Program-made: the position numbers and the translations under genes
Part shown: piece by piece, positions 1 to 9,739 of the stretch
How the letters are laid out: every line of letters begins with the position of its first letter
How positions within the stretch are numbered: the stretch's first letter is position 1
The notes under the pieces: generated by a model
Told to the model about the DNA's origin: nothing
Seen by the model: only the letters and a program-made list of their open reading frames with translations
The model's database searches: none
Source of the DNA: Valencia hispanica
Lineage: Eukaryota; Chordata; Actinopteri; Cyprinodontiformes; Valenciidae
Direction: 5' to 3'
Assembly (NCBI GenBank): GCA_963556495.2
Contig: OY747712.1
Location: 23,156,735-23,220,734, forward strand
DNA: 64,000 nt

Positions 1-1045
1 CATTATCCATGGTTATTTACATGGATAATGGTGCAGAAAGTAAGTATTTGGTCAATGACAAAAGTTCACCTCAATACTTTGTAAAGTAACCTTGGTTCTA
101 AATGACAGAGATGAAATGTTGCCTGATGGTCTTCACCAGGTTTGCACCCACTGTAGCTGGTATTTTGTCCCATTCTTCCATGCAGATCTTTTCTAGAGCT
201 GTGATGTTTTAGGGGTTTTGACTAGTTGCTGACTTTCAGATCCCTCCACAGATTCTCTATTGGACTGAGGTCTGGAGACTGGCTAGGCCACTCCAGAACC
301 TTCAAATGCTTTTTGCGTAGCCACTCCTTTGTTGCCGAGGCAGAGTATTTGGGATCATCGTCATGCTGGAAGATCCAGCTATGTTTCATCTTCAATGCTT
401 TCACTGATGGAAGGAGGTTTTTGCACAAAATCTCACGATACATGGCCCCATCAGTCATCCTATCCCCTTTGCAGAAAAGCCGCCCCAAAGTATCATGTGT
501 ATACCCCCATGCTTTACAGTGATTATGGAGTTCTTGGGATGGAACTTAGTATCTTTACCCCCTCCAAACACAGCGAGTGGTGTTTATACCAGAGATTCTA
601 TTTTGGTCTCATCTGACCACATGACATTCTCCCAATCCTTCCCTGGATCATCCAGATGGTCTCTGGCAAACTTTAGACAGGCCTGAACATGTACTGCCTT
701 AACTTCCAACGCTGCAGGATATTAATCTACAATGATGTAGTGTGTTATTAATAGTAACCCTTATTAGTGTGGCCCCAGCTCTCTTCAGGTCATTGACCAG
801 TTCCCCCCATGTAGTTTTGGGCTGTTTCCTCACTGTTCTCATGATCATGTGTACCCCACAAGGTGAGATCTTGCATGGAGCCCAAGGTCAATGGAGTTTG
901 TCAGTGATCCATTTTCTATTAATTGGTCCAACAGTTGATCTCATCTCACCAAGCTTCTAGCCTATTGTAGATTGGGTCATCCCAGTCTTGCGCAGGTGTA
1001 CAATCTTGTCCCTAGTGTCCCTAGACAGGTCTGATCTGATTGGTA
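1..1045 (-). mobile_element. Tc1-family DNA transposon fragment, copy 1
   Basis: The minus strand encodes a decayed C-terminal piece of a Tc1 transposase at about 222-488. It includes a QHDDDP stretch (second catalytic Asp) and a [11 protein letters not shown] stretch (catalytic Glu). The non-coding flanks match, block by block, the better-preserved copy at 37246-40764, for example the stretch around 100-160 against 37440-37500. No terminal inverted repeat is visible at either end, so the copy is truncated or runs off the left edge. It has many stops and is not functional. Confidence 0.85.
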
Positions 1046-1776
1046 AATCAACAATGTGAACTATTTTAAAAATAACTGAACCATTCATATTATGAAAAAC
1101 TTATTATATAAGGGCTTTTTTGAAACGTTTAATACATAACATATATACGGTGGCCCTGAAGTATTGGATCGTGTCATTCCAGGCCCTCAACAGTAGCCTC
1201 CACCTTTCAATAAGTCAAAAACTTAAGCAAGCCAGCCACCCAGTGGACATCAACAGTCAGTGCAGTAGTATAGACCACCTTCATAAATGCATGTCTGGTA
1301 AATTGTTTTGTGCGTGCACAAAATTTCATACAGCCTACTATGTATTCTGTGTTAGTGTTGTTTGGTTCTTTGCGAAGCATTTGATTGCTTAACGTGTTCT
1401 TTTAGGGTGTGCCGCATGCACCACACTCGCTCAACTACGGAAATCCCCTTGGATTGCAATAGGGTGCATTTAGGTTTAAATTTTAAAGATTGATATCGGA
1501 GCACACTAGAGCAAATAAATGAATATCATTTAAACAATGATGTTGAAAAACAGACATTGATTAAATAATCTCAACAACAACAAAACTACGCAAAACAAAA
1601 ACAGGCTTATGCTCTAATGCCTTGTGAAAACTGGTGGTTATTCTAGCTATTGTCGGTTGTGAAATAAACCAGGTGCACTAAATTAGTCACTAATTAGGAC
1701 AAGCTACTTAAACGGCTGTTCCAGCTTCAGCAGGGGGTACAGTTGTTTCTGTAGCAATCTAATCGTCCGTTCAAAA
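1046..1776. promoter_or_regulatory. Intergenic DNA and presumed H2B promoter region
   Basis: I see no gene here. The last 300 bases before the H2B start codon must hold its promoter, but no clear TATA box, octamer (ATTTGCAT) or clustered CCAAT boxes stand out. The usual replication-dependent histone promoter signature is thus not evident. Boundaries are arbitrary. Confidence 0.25.
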
Positions 1777-2211
1777 ATGACCAACGATATATCAAAAAAG
1801 AAAGGCAAGAGTTCGACTGAGAAAAAGGTGAAAAGAAAAACTAAAAGAAGAGAGACTTACGCTATGTACATCTATAAAGTCCTGAAACAGGTGGGCGAAA
1901 TAAAAGCCATTGCAGCTGTAGTTCTTTCTTCTCCGTTTTGGAATGTTTCAACGACTTTTCTTGATTGTCTGCAGGTCCATCCGGATACGGGCATTTCCAG
2001 CCGTGCCATGAGCATAATGAACTCCTTCGTGAACGACCTGTTCGAGCGGATCGCAACCGAAGCTTCCCGCCTGGCTCAGTATAACAAGCGCTCAACCATC
2101 ACCAGCAGGGAGGTGCAGACCGCCGTCCGGCTGCTCCTGCCCGGGGAACTGGCCAAGCACGCCGTGTCCGAGGGCACCAAGGCGGTGACAAAGTATACCA
2201 GCTCCAAGTGA
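1777..2211 (+). CDS. Histone H2B variant, two exons, H2B.K-like
   Basis: This is a core nucleosome histone that pairs with H2A. The exons are 1777-1890 and 1975-2211, joined across an 84-nt intron (1891-1974, GTGGGC...CTGCAG), giving 116 residues. The basic tail (residues 1-26, KKKGKSS, KRKTKRR) differs from canonical H2B. The fold then follows closely: [57 protein letters not shown], ending AVTKYTSSK with the conserved C-terminal ubiquitination lysine. Unlike canonical H2B it has an intron, stands alone, lacks the histone 3' stem-loop and is followed by AATAAA, all marks of a replication-independent polyadenylated histone. Substitutions include RAMS for KAMG, ATEAS for AGEAS and AQY for AHY. 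Position next to asb10, gbx1 and agap3 suggests orthology to the oocyte/embryo variant H2B.K (recalled, not checked). The intron contains no stop, so a naive ORF reads through it as 28 extra residues. Confidence 0.88.
   Translation: MTNDISKKKGKSSTEKKVKRKTKRRETYAMYIYKVLKQVGEIKAIAAVVLSSPFWNVSTTFLDCLQVHPDTGISSRAMSIMNSFVNDLFERIATEASRLAQYNKRSTITSREVQTAVRLLLPGELAKHAVSEGTKAVTKYTSSK
1891..1974 (+). other. Readable 84-nt intron in the H2B variant
   Basis: The donor is CAG|GTGGGC, and the acceptor is preceded by a pyrimidine-rich tract ending TGTCTGCAG|GTC. Removing it restores the invariant H2B junction KQ|VHPDTG exactly. The length is a multiple of three with no in-frame stop. Retention would insert 28 residues at the end of helix alpha-1 of the histone fold. 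Confidence 0.85.
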
Positions 2212-2286
2212 AGATTTCAGCTGAAATTTCAGTTAGGGTTATTTTTATTAGATTTTTGTTAGTCTTTTTTGCCAGGTGATCGCTTA

Positions 2287-2292
2287 AATAAA
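2287..2292 (+). terminator. AATAAA polyadenylation signal of the H2B variant
   Basis: An AATAAA lies 76 bases after the stop codon. No canonical histone stem-loop (GGCTCTTTTAAGAGCC type) is present between stop and signal, which supports a polyadenylated histone mRNA. Confidence 0.55.
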
Positions 2293-2299
2293 TGCATCA

Positions 2300-4390
2300 G
2301 TCTGCACCTGTTTTTCACAATTTTAAGGCACTTTTCCCCCCTAAAATGGATATGGTGTGTATTAATGACCACTAGGTGGCGGCATTGTATATTATCTGAC
2401 AGAGGTTTGGGAAGGCTCTCATCGGCCTTGTACCAGGGGATAAATTTGGTTCTACAATGGAAAGTTTTTCAAATGCAAATTTCCCAAATACTAAAAGTTC
2501 AGGACCCAATTTGTATAAAATGAACAATATGAAATGCGGGATTTTCTACTGCATGTTGAATTCAAGTTCTAAAGTTTTTTTTTTTTTTCAAAAGAAACCA
2601 ATCCATCCAGGGAAATTTAATTTACTACAGATTTACAGTGGACATCAAAAATTATATTCCATGAAAGCTGTGACTAGGTTCAGAGGGCAGCTCAAGGTTG
2701 CTTGAGGCCCTTGGCAAAACGGTCTACTTCACCAGCTACAGCCTGCAGGAGCTATATTTTCCATCTTTGGGATGGGACCATGCATGAATTTGTATGTTTT
2801 AACTGTATCCCTCACTTTATTAAAATGCTTTAAAATAATTGTATAGCACCGTTCACAAAAATGTAATTTCAAAATGGATTCAATGTATTTACAGAAACAT
2901 GTCTACTCAATCGTTTTGGCATATTCAAGTTGACTTTCAGTACAATTCTTGTTGCAATGCAATCAAGTTCAGTTATGCCAATTGTTTACTAGGGAATACC
3001 AACTGATTGCATTAATTACTTAATGTTGCAAAAATAAACAAGTTACAAAGATGTTTTCATTTGTCTATACCCACTTTTTGGGCAAAAACCTTCTTGAAAT
3101 GCTCAAATCTGAACTTTTCAAATGAACTTCAAAATTCTGTCTCTTCTGCAGCTAGGTAAAGGTTTAATGCTGCTCAAGCTGCACTGTACCAGAAAGCTTG
3201 ATATTGATATAAGCTTGAACTGTATTCATGAGTTCATAAAAATTCCTCTGCCACTTGTTTTATGTAGCATCTTAATGTCATATCAGACCTTTTAATTATT
3301 CAAATCAAAGTCTACAGAAAACTATTTTACCAGTTGCTCAGCTGCTCGTTCAGTCATGTCAGTGTTTTCCAATGATAGACATCAACACCAGATATGATTA
3401 GCTTCCAAACTCGAAAGGTTTTGTTTGTGTACAGCTACCACAGCAGTGTGTCCTATGTTTCTCATGTGGCCCCCAGACCAGTAGGGCCTAAAGTTAACTT
3501 ATACCTTGAGCTGACCCTCCTGTTTGTAGCTTTGTCTTTGGCATTTTAAGGGATGATATTTTGCGTTTATTCAGTGCCAAGATACTTTTATTTTTGTCTG
3601 GGGTCGGAGGTTAACCGGTTCAAAATCAAGATTTCCCTCACTGATTAAGTGGCTGCAGCTGATCATTCAGCCACAGCTTATTTTACATCCTCCTGATTGC
3701 TACCCATACCAAATCCATACAAGCTACTTTTTCTAATTGGGGGGAACTGTCATCCAGTTAGGAATTTTCTATCCTTCCCCTTGTGTTCGTAATCACCAGC
3801 TCTTATGAATCTGAAATTAAAAGCAGCACCTGTTTGAGGATGCTCTGAGAGCACAGCAGCTCAAACAGGTGAGGAACCGAACAGGTGGCTGAGGTGTTAA
3901 AGATTACTGACTCGCTCACAGACAAATAAATCCACAATCATTGATGCTTGAAATATATCTGGTGTCTTTTGGAATCTCACACTTTGAAAACTACAACTAT
4001 ATGGGAAAAAACTGAAGGATTGCAAAACTTTGATAGAAGCATATTCAGCATAAGATGCTGTTATGTGCATAGTATTTTATGTGAATTGTTAAAAGTTTAA
4101 TAACCCTGAATTCTCAGATAAAACATGGAAAATACCAAATTTTCTACAGTATTTGTTCGCAGTTTGGAGTTATGACCGAGGACATGTTTCTCATTCAGAA
4201 TAACATTACAATAATTGTATATTTCAGGCAAATATTTGGATTCATATTAAACTGCTTTTGCTACAGTATAAAAATATTTCAATAAAACACAGAAGTAAAA
4301 GAAACTATTTGTCTGTGGGTGCAGCTTTAATGATTCTTATCATAGTAACTTTCATTTTTTGAAATTGAAAAATCTATCTGCTCTAAATTA
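2300..4390. other. Intergenic AT-rich DNA without recognised genes
   Basis: No ORF here resembles a protein family. The only local structure is a compound hairpin at 3827-3871, listed separately. Unrecognised old repeats may be present. Confidence 0.5.
3827..3871. repeat. Compound inverted repeat with paired CACCTG/CAGGTG boxes
   Basis: A perfect 12-bp stem (CACCTGTTTGAG at 3827-3838, its complement at 3860-3871) encloses a second hairpin, TGCTCT-G-AGAGCA, at 3841-3853. Each outer arm ends in an E-box core. It could form a cruciform or an RNA hairpin; function unknown. Confidence 0.7.
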
Positions 4391-4394
4391 TTTC

Positions 4395-4690
4395 TTTTCT
4401 GAGGTAGTGCAGTTGTTAGTACTGTTGCCTTGCAGTAAGAAGGATTCTGGTTCGTATCAGGGGTCTTTCTGCACAGAGTTTGTATAAGACCATTATATTC
4501 TTCCCATGTGTAAGTTCTCTCCAAGTTCTCTGGCTTCCCCCCACAGTCCAAAAACATGACTTTTAGGTTAATTGATCTCTCTAAGTTATCTTTGGGTGTA
4601 AATGTATGTGTGTGCATGGTGCTCTGTGTTACCATGTGTTGGACTGCTGACCTGTCTGGTGTTTACGCCACCTTTCGCCCAATGAGAATC
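4395..4690 (+). repeat. tRNA-like SINE or SINE-derived repeat
   Basis: The head (4400-4460) has the layout of a tRNA-derived promoter: TAGTGCAGTTGTTAG resembles an A box and GGTTCGTATC a B box. The body contains the phrases typical of a very common fish repeat (cttcccatgtg, cacagtccaaaaacatgact, ttaggttaattgatctctct). The same family appears in reverse at 58628-58975. Confidence 0.65.
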
Positions 4691-5215
4691 CTTCTGAGTC
4701 AATATACATTTTGACTGAATCCTTCTAACACATAAATATGACTTCATCTAAACCACTTCTTTGTAGTTCCGGCTGTTAATTTAGTTAATTCCTTGCTTGA
4801 GTTGAACCTCCGCCCCAGTCTTAAGTCTGTTGAAGCCCCCAACAAGTTTTTTTTCATCATTGCCCTGTATTTAGTTTCATCCATCTTTCTACCAACTCTG
4901 ACCAGCCCTTCCTGTGCTTTTGTAGAAAAGCATTCCCATAGCACCATGCTGCCACCACCATGTTTCACCATGAGGATAATGTGTGCAGGGGTGTGTGCAG
5001 CGTTTTCTGCAATTCGTGGCAATTTCCATGTTGAACAAGGTAATCATTGGTCTCATAAGACAAGAGCACCTCTGTTCACATGTTTGCTTGATTCCCTACA
5101 AAGCTTTTAGCAAACTGGGCTTCTTATTGCTTTCATTTCACAACATTGTGATATGTAACATAACAGAATGTGAAAATGTTCAAGGGTTATTAATATTTTT
5201 CCAAGCCCTTGTTTA
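4691..5215 (-). mobile_element. Tc1-like transposon remnant
   Basis: On the minus strand, 4744-5022 reads as a degraded central Tc1 transposase (VKHGGGSMVLWECFS, then DLRLGRRF). At 5150-5210 is a relic of the terminal repeat of this class (aacagaatgtgaaaatgttcaagg and onward). The N-terminal half of the transposase is missing. Confidence 0.7.
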
Positions 5216-5639
5216 TGTTTTTAAACACAATGTGATTGGAGATTACGCAACGTATTGGCAATTCCTGCAGTATTAGTCGAAAAATGTATCTTCCCCTCAT
5301 CTACTGAGAACACACAATCAGTGATTATATAACTATGAAATGGCTAAACCTATGTGGTTTTAAATTTAAAAACAAATCTTTGATTTAAACTAAGCAGCAA
5401 AAAACATTTGATTTTCTTTTTAGGAGCAGCTTTTCTGAGCTTTTTCTTCAAGTAAACTGAGAACATCTTTAGATTCAGTTTCCATAATCAAGAAATACAA
5501 TTCAGTTGTATAAAATGGTTTCTATCTGACTACATGTAAATGTTTTAAACTACATACTCCATTGAAAAACTAAATGCAAAAATACTGAGTTGTTTGACTT
5601 TTTAAATCCCTTTTACCTCTATAGTTTATATATGTATCC

Positions 5640-6640
5640 TGCCAAAGACCATTATTCAGTTAATAAGACGGCATGTTTATGAGGTGACAGAGGGAATAAA
5701 GCAGCATTGATTCCTTGTTATGCATTTTAATCAGGTTTTAAAAGATGACAGTGAATAGCTACTTGATTACGAGATAATGACAGCAGCGTTTGCACCGGCT
5801 CAATCTGCATAAAATGGAGGAACTGATAAAGGTCTCTCTAATTAGGATGCTGTTTACATCAGGCTTTACATACACCTATTAGACAGCACTTATCAGCATC
5901 CCACAAAGCCAGGCTCACTGCCATAACGCACTTGGGTGTGACTCCCGCCACTGACTGTTATTGTTGAGATAACCCATTTCAGATGTTTCTCAGTTTTCCA
6001 CCTAATGACATGAAATCTACTGATGTTATCATGAGGGTGATACAGCCTCTGATGGTAGCGACTTTGCCGATGATTATCTTGGTCATTTAGGTTTTGCATC
6101 TTACACCCCTCTCCTGCCCGGCCTAGTTGGTAGTCATCACCGCCTGCTTTAGGCAGGCTGCTATGAACACATTATGGATGGGTGCATTAGTGAGTGATGC
6201 AGAGCTTGGGATAGCTTGCCTTGTTTTCATGTGAGAGTGCATCATTAGAAAATGTTCCACTTGGCAGGGAAGCGCGTATTAACTGCAGCCACAATGAAAT
6301 GAGGTTGTGATAGATGGTTAAAGTTATAAAGGACTATTAAGTTGAAATATGAACCTTTCAATTGTCATGATGAAACAGAGGGTTATTTGTGTGGTGATCA
6401 GCGCATTGAGAGACAATTGGAATCTGCACAGGCCCGATACAATGCATTATAGGCGGAGTGGTCCGAGCTGAAAGAATACAGAAAAAGTAATCATGCCTCA
6501 ATGAGTTCAGAGTTACTGTTCAATTCAAGGCTCGATAAATTCATGCAAATTTTTCACCAACATTTCCATCATTGTGATGAGATCTGAAGACGATTTACAA
6601 ACGGTACAGCCTGTGTAGGTCCTGTGGTGGACTCTTTCAA
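5640..6640. promoter_or_regulatory. Candidate conserved non-coding region
   Basis: The stretch is of high complexity with no ORF, no repeat signature, and many homeodomain-type motifs (TAATCA, TAATTA-like, TGACAG). Such texture near a developmental transcription-factor gene is typical of an enhancer. Assignment to gbx1 is inference from proximity; conservation cannot be tested here. The unmentioned stretch 5216-5640 shows nothing recognisable. Confidence 0.3.
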
Positions 6641-6671
6641 TCAAATTAAATAAACTGGCATTGATTGCTTA

Positions 6672-8152
6672 CAGGTCCTTCTCAAAAAAATAGCATATTG
6701 TGATAAAGTTCATTCTTTTCCATAATGTAATGTAAAACTGATGATTTTGGCATACAGCTCATGAAAACCCAAAATTCCTATCTAAAAAAATTAGCATATT
6801 TCATCCGACCAATAAAAGAAAAGTGTTTTTAATATAAAAAAAGTCAACCTTCAAATAATTATGTTCAGTTATGCACTAAATACTTGGTCGGGAATCCTTT
6901 TGCAGAAATGACTGCTTCAATGCGGCGTGGCATGGAGGTAATCAGCCTGTGGCACTGCTGAGGTGTTATGGAGGCCCAGGATGCTTCGATAGCGGCCTTA
7001 AGCTCATCCAGAGTGTTGGGTCTTGCTTCTCTCAACTTCCTCTTCACAATATCCCACAGATTCTCTATGGGGTTCAGGTCAGGAGAGTTGGCAGGCCAAT
7101 TGAGCACAGTAATACCATGGTCAGTAAACCATTTACCAGTGGCTTTGGCACTGTGAGCAGGTGCCAGGTCGTGCTGAAAAATGAAATCTTCATCTCCATT
7201 TTCAGCAGATGGAAGCATGAAGTGCTCCAAAATCTCCTGATAGCTAGCTGCAAGGGCCCTGCCCTTGATAAAACACAGTGGACCAACACCAGCAGCTGAC
7301 ATGGCAACCCAGACCATCACTGCCTGTGTGTACTTGACACTGGACTTCAGGCATTTTGGCATTTTCTTCTCCCCAGTCTTCCTCCAGACTCTGGCACCTT
7401 GATTTCCGAATGACATGCAAGTACTTTGGACCACTGAGCAACATCCCAGTGCTGCTTCTCTGTAGCCCAGGTCAGGTGCTTCTGCCGCTGTTTCTGGTTC
7501 AAAAGTGGCTTGACCTGGGGAATGCGGCACCTGTGGCCCATTTCCTGCACACGCCTGTGCACGGTGGCTCTGGATGTTTCTACTCCAGACTCAGTCCACT
7601 GCTTCCGCAGGTCCCCCAAGGTCTGGAATCGGTCCTTCTCCACAATCTTCCTCAGGGTCCGGTCACCTCTTCTCGTTGTGCAGCGTTTTCTGCCACACTT
7701 TTTCCTTCCCACAGACTTCCCACTGAGGTGCCTTGATACAGAACTCTGGGAACAGCCTATTCGTTCAGAAATTTCTTTCTGTGTCTTACCCTCTTGCTTG
7801 AGGGTGTCAATGATGGCCTTCTGGGCAGCAGTCAGGTCGGCAGTCTTACCCATGATTGCGGTTTTGAATAATGAACCAGGCTGGGAGTTTTTAAAAGCCT
7901 CAGGAATATTTTGCAGGTGTTTAGAGTTAATTAGTTGATTCAGATGATTAGGTTATGCTAATTTTTTGAGATAGGAATTTTGGGTTTTCATGAGCTGTAT
8001 GCCAAAATCATCAGTTTTAAAACAATAAAAGACCTGAAATATTTCAGTTGGTGTGCAATGAATCTAAAATATATGAACGTTTAATTTTTATCATTACATT
8101 ATGGAAAAGAATGAACTTTATCACAATATGCTAATTTTTTGAGAAGGACCTG
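6672..8152 (-). mobile_element. Tc1-like transposon, full-length but inactivated
   Basis: The ends are CAGGTCCTTCTC... and ...GAGAAGGACCTG, flanked by TA on both sides (6670-6671 and 8153-8154), the Tc1/mariner target duplication. The inverted repeats have outer and inner blocks, both carrying AAAATTAGCATA-type direct repeats, so this is an IR/DR-type element. The left repeat lacks roughly 90 bases that the right one has. The transposase lies on the minus strand and is broken (see next entry). Confidence 0.95.
6865..7853 (-). pseudogene. Broken Tc1 transposase inside the 6672-8152 element
   Basis: The N-terminal half (7853 down to about 7430) has the paired HTH DNA-binding region (TAAQKAIIDTLKQEGKT, SQSSVSRHLSGKS, RATVHRRVQEMG). 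The C-terminal half (about 7425 down to 6868) is in another frame, with QHDLAPAHSA (second Asp) and SPDLNPIENLWD (Glu). A deletion at the junction removes the FSDES-type segment carrying the first catalytic Asp. The protein cannot be made whole and would lack one member of the DDE triad. Confidence 0.92.
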
Positions 8153-8159
8153 TATCTGA

Positions 8160-8840
8160 GAATCTTCTAACAGCAGCAAGTTTCAAAAGCACATGTCAAT
8201 GTATCTGTTAAAATAGGAATAATTCAAGATGTAAATCAGAAGCCAACTCCTCATAATGCAATCAGCCAATTAGGATTCCTCATTATCATGGTTCCCTATG
8301 AGTTGTTGCAACCCCAGAATACAATTGTATAATGCAATTTCCTTTTCATTCTCTGAATGTGAACTAAAACATGTAAAAATAGCCAAATTTTTCATACCTT
8401 TTTCTCACATTTTTCACATTACAATCTCAAACATCAATATATTTATTGGGGTTTCATGCTGTAGATCGAAAGTAAGTCAGAAATAATATTGATGTACAAA
8501 GATACATGGCTTTAAACATGTTTTACGTATAAAAATCTAAAAGGTCTGACATGTAAAATCAGTTCCCTTTACTCCCATACCCCCCAATAAAATCCATTGT
8601 ACCAGATTGGCCTCAGAAGTACTCTTTTTTGTAAATAAGGCCCACCTTTGCACAATTTAACTTAAGTAAAAATACAATTGTTTTTTGATGGCCTTCAAAG
8701 TTTGCTTGAGAACAACTGCTTAATGAAGACCAAGAAACACGACAGAATTTTGAAAAATCCTCAGTTGGAGGTAGTAGGAGGTGGGAGAGTCTGTCTACCA
8801 TTTAACTATTATTGTAGACCATTTAACTATTAATGGTGCG
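8160..8840. other. Intergenic DNA with a small transposon-end relic
   Basis: No gene is seen. The segment about 8385-8470 (ttttcacattaca..., ttattggggtttcatg) resembles the subterminal region of the Tc1-like family seen intact at 63391 onward, so it is probably an old end fragment. Confidence 0.4.
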
Positions 8841-8849
8841 CTCCAAAAA

Positions 8850-9390
8850 TATGGACTTTATTAAAGAGTGGCAAGAAGAAAGCCACAGGAAGTCATGTTT
8901 TCAGTTTACCACTAGCCATGCAGGGAACACGGCAAACATGTGAAAGAAGATTATCTGGTATTACCCGATCCAAGTTTTACTTTTGGGCCTACATACAAAA
9001 CACAATGTATGGGGAAAACTAACACTACACACAACACCAGAACACACCTTCCCCACTGTGATACAAGGGGGGGATCATGCTGTGAGGATGCTTTTCTTCA
9101 GCAGGGACAGAGAAGCTTGTCAGAGGACAATCCTGGAAGAAGCTGCAAAGGATTTGAAGCATGGAGAGAAGATGACAGTCCAGCAGAGCACCAACCCTAA
9201 ACATACAGCCAGCCACTATTGGATGGTTTATGTCCAAGCAAGTTAATGTGTTGGAATGGTCAAGTCAAAGTCCAGATAATTCTGTGCCAAAACTTAAAAA
9301 AAGGTTTATCACAGATGCTCTCCATCCAATCTGACTAAAGCTCAAGCTATTTGGAAAAAAAGGGGAAATAATTTTAGCCTTTAAATCTGC
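8850..9390 (+). mobile_element. Tc1-like transposon remnant
   Basis: The plus strand at about 8985-9240 reads as a decayed transposase: a VIQGGDHAVRMLFF block (matching the VKHGGGSVMLWGCF region), then DLKHGEKMTVQQ and NPKHTASHYW (region of the second catalytic Asp, itself lost). No ends are recognisable. Confidence 0.65.
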
Positions 9391-9394
9391 AAGT

Positions 9395-9705
9395 CTAACT
9401 AATAATAATAATGGCTTGCATTTACATAGTGCTTTTCGAGACTCTCAAAGCACTTTACAACTCTATTATTCATTCACTCACACTGGTGGAAGCAAGCTAT
9501 GATTATAGCCACAGCTGCCCTGGGGCAGACTGACAGAAGCGAGGCTGCCATATCGCGCCGCCGGCCCTTCTGGCCAACACCAGTAGGCCAGGTAGGTGAA
9601 GTGTCTTGCCCAAGCACACAACGACATGTAGCAGGTGGAAGCTGGAATCAAACCCACAATTTTTGGGTTGCAGGCTGACAACTCTACCACTGAGCAAGAG
9701 ACAAG
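9395..9705 (+). repeat. Interspersed fish repeat (CTTGCATTTACATAGTGC family)
   Basis: It shares an ordered set of phrases with 36112-36345: a CATTTRYATAG-GCTTTT head, aaagcactttaca, ggcaagcta, gccacagctgccctgggg, ctgacagaagcgaggctgcc, aagtgtcttgccca. This copy also has a tail (gaatcaaacccacaa, gacaactctaccactgagc) resembling a tRNA-like end in reverse. It is probably a non-autonomous retroposon; family name not known to me. Confidence 0.7.
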
Positions 9706-9739
9706 GTTCAAATTACTTGCACCTCTAAATGCAATGAAA

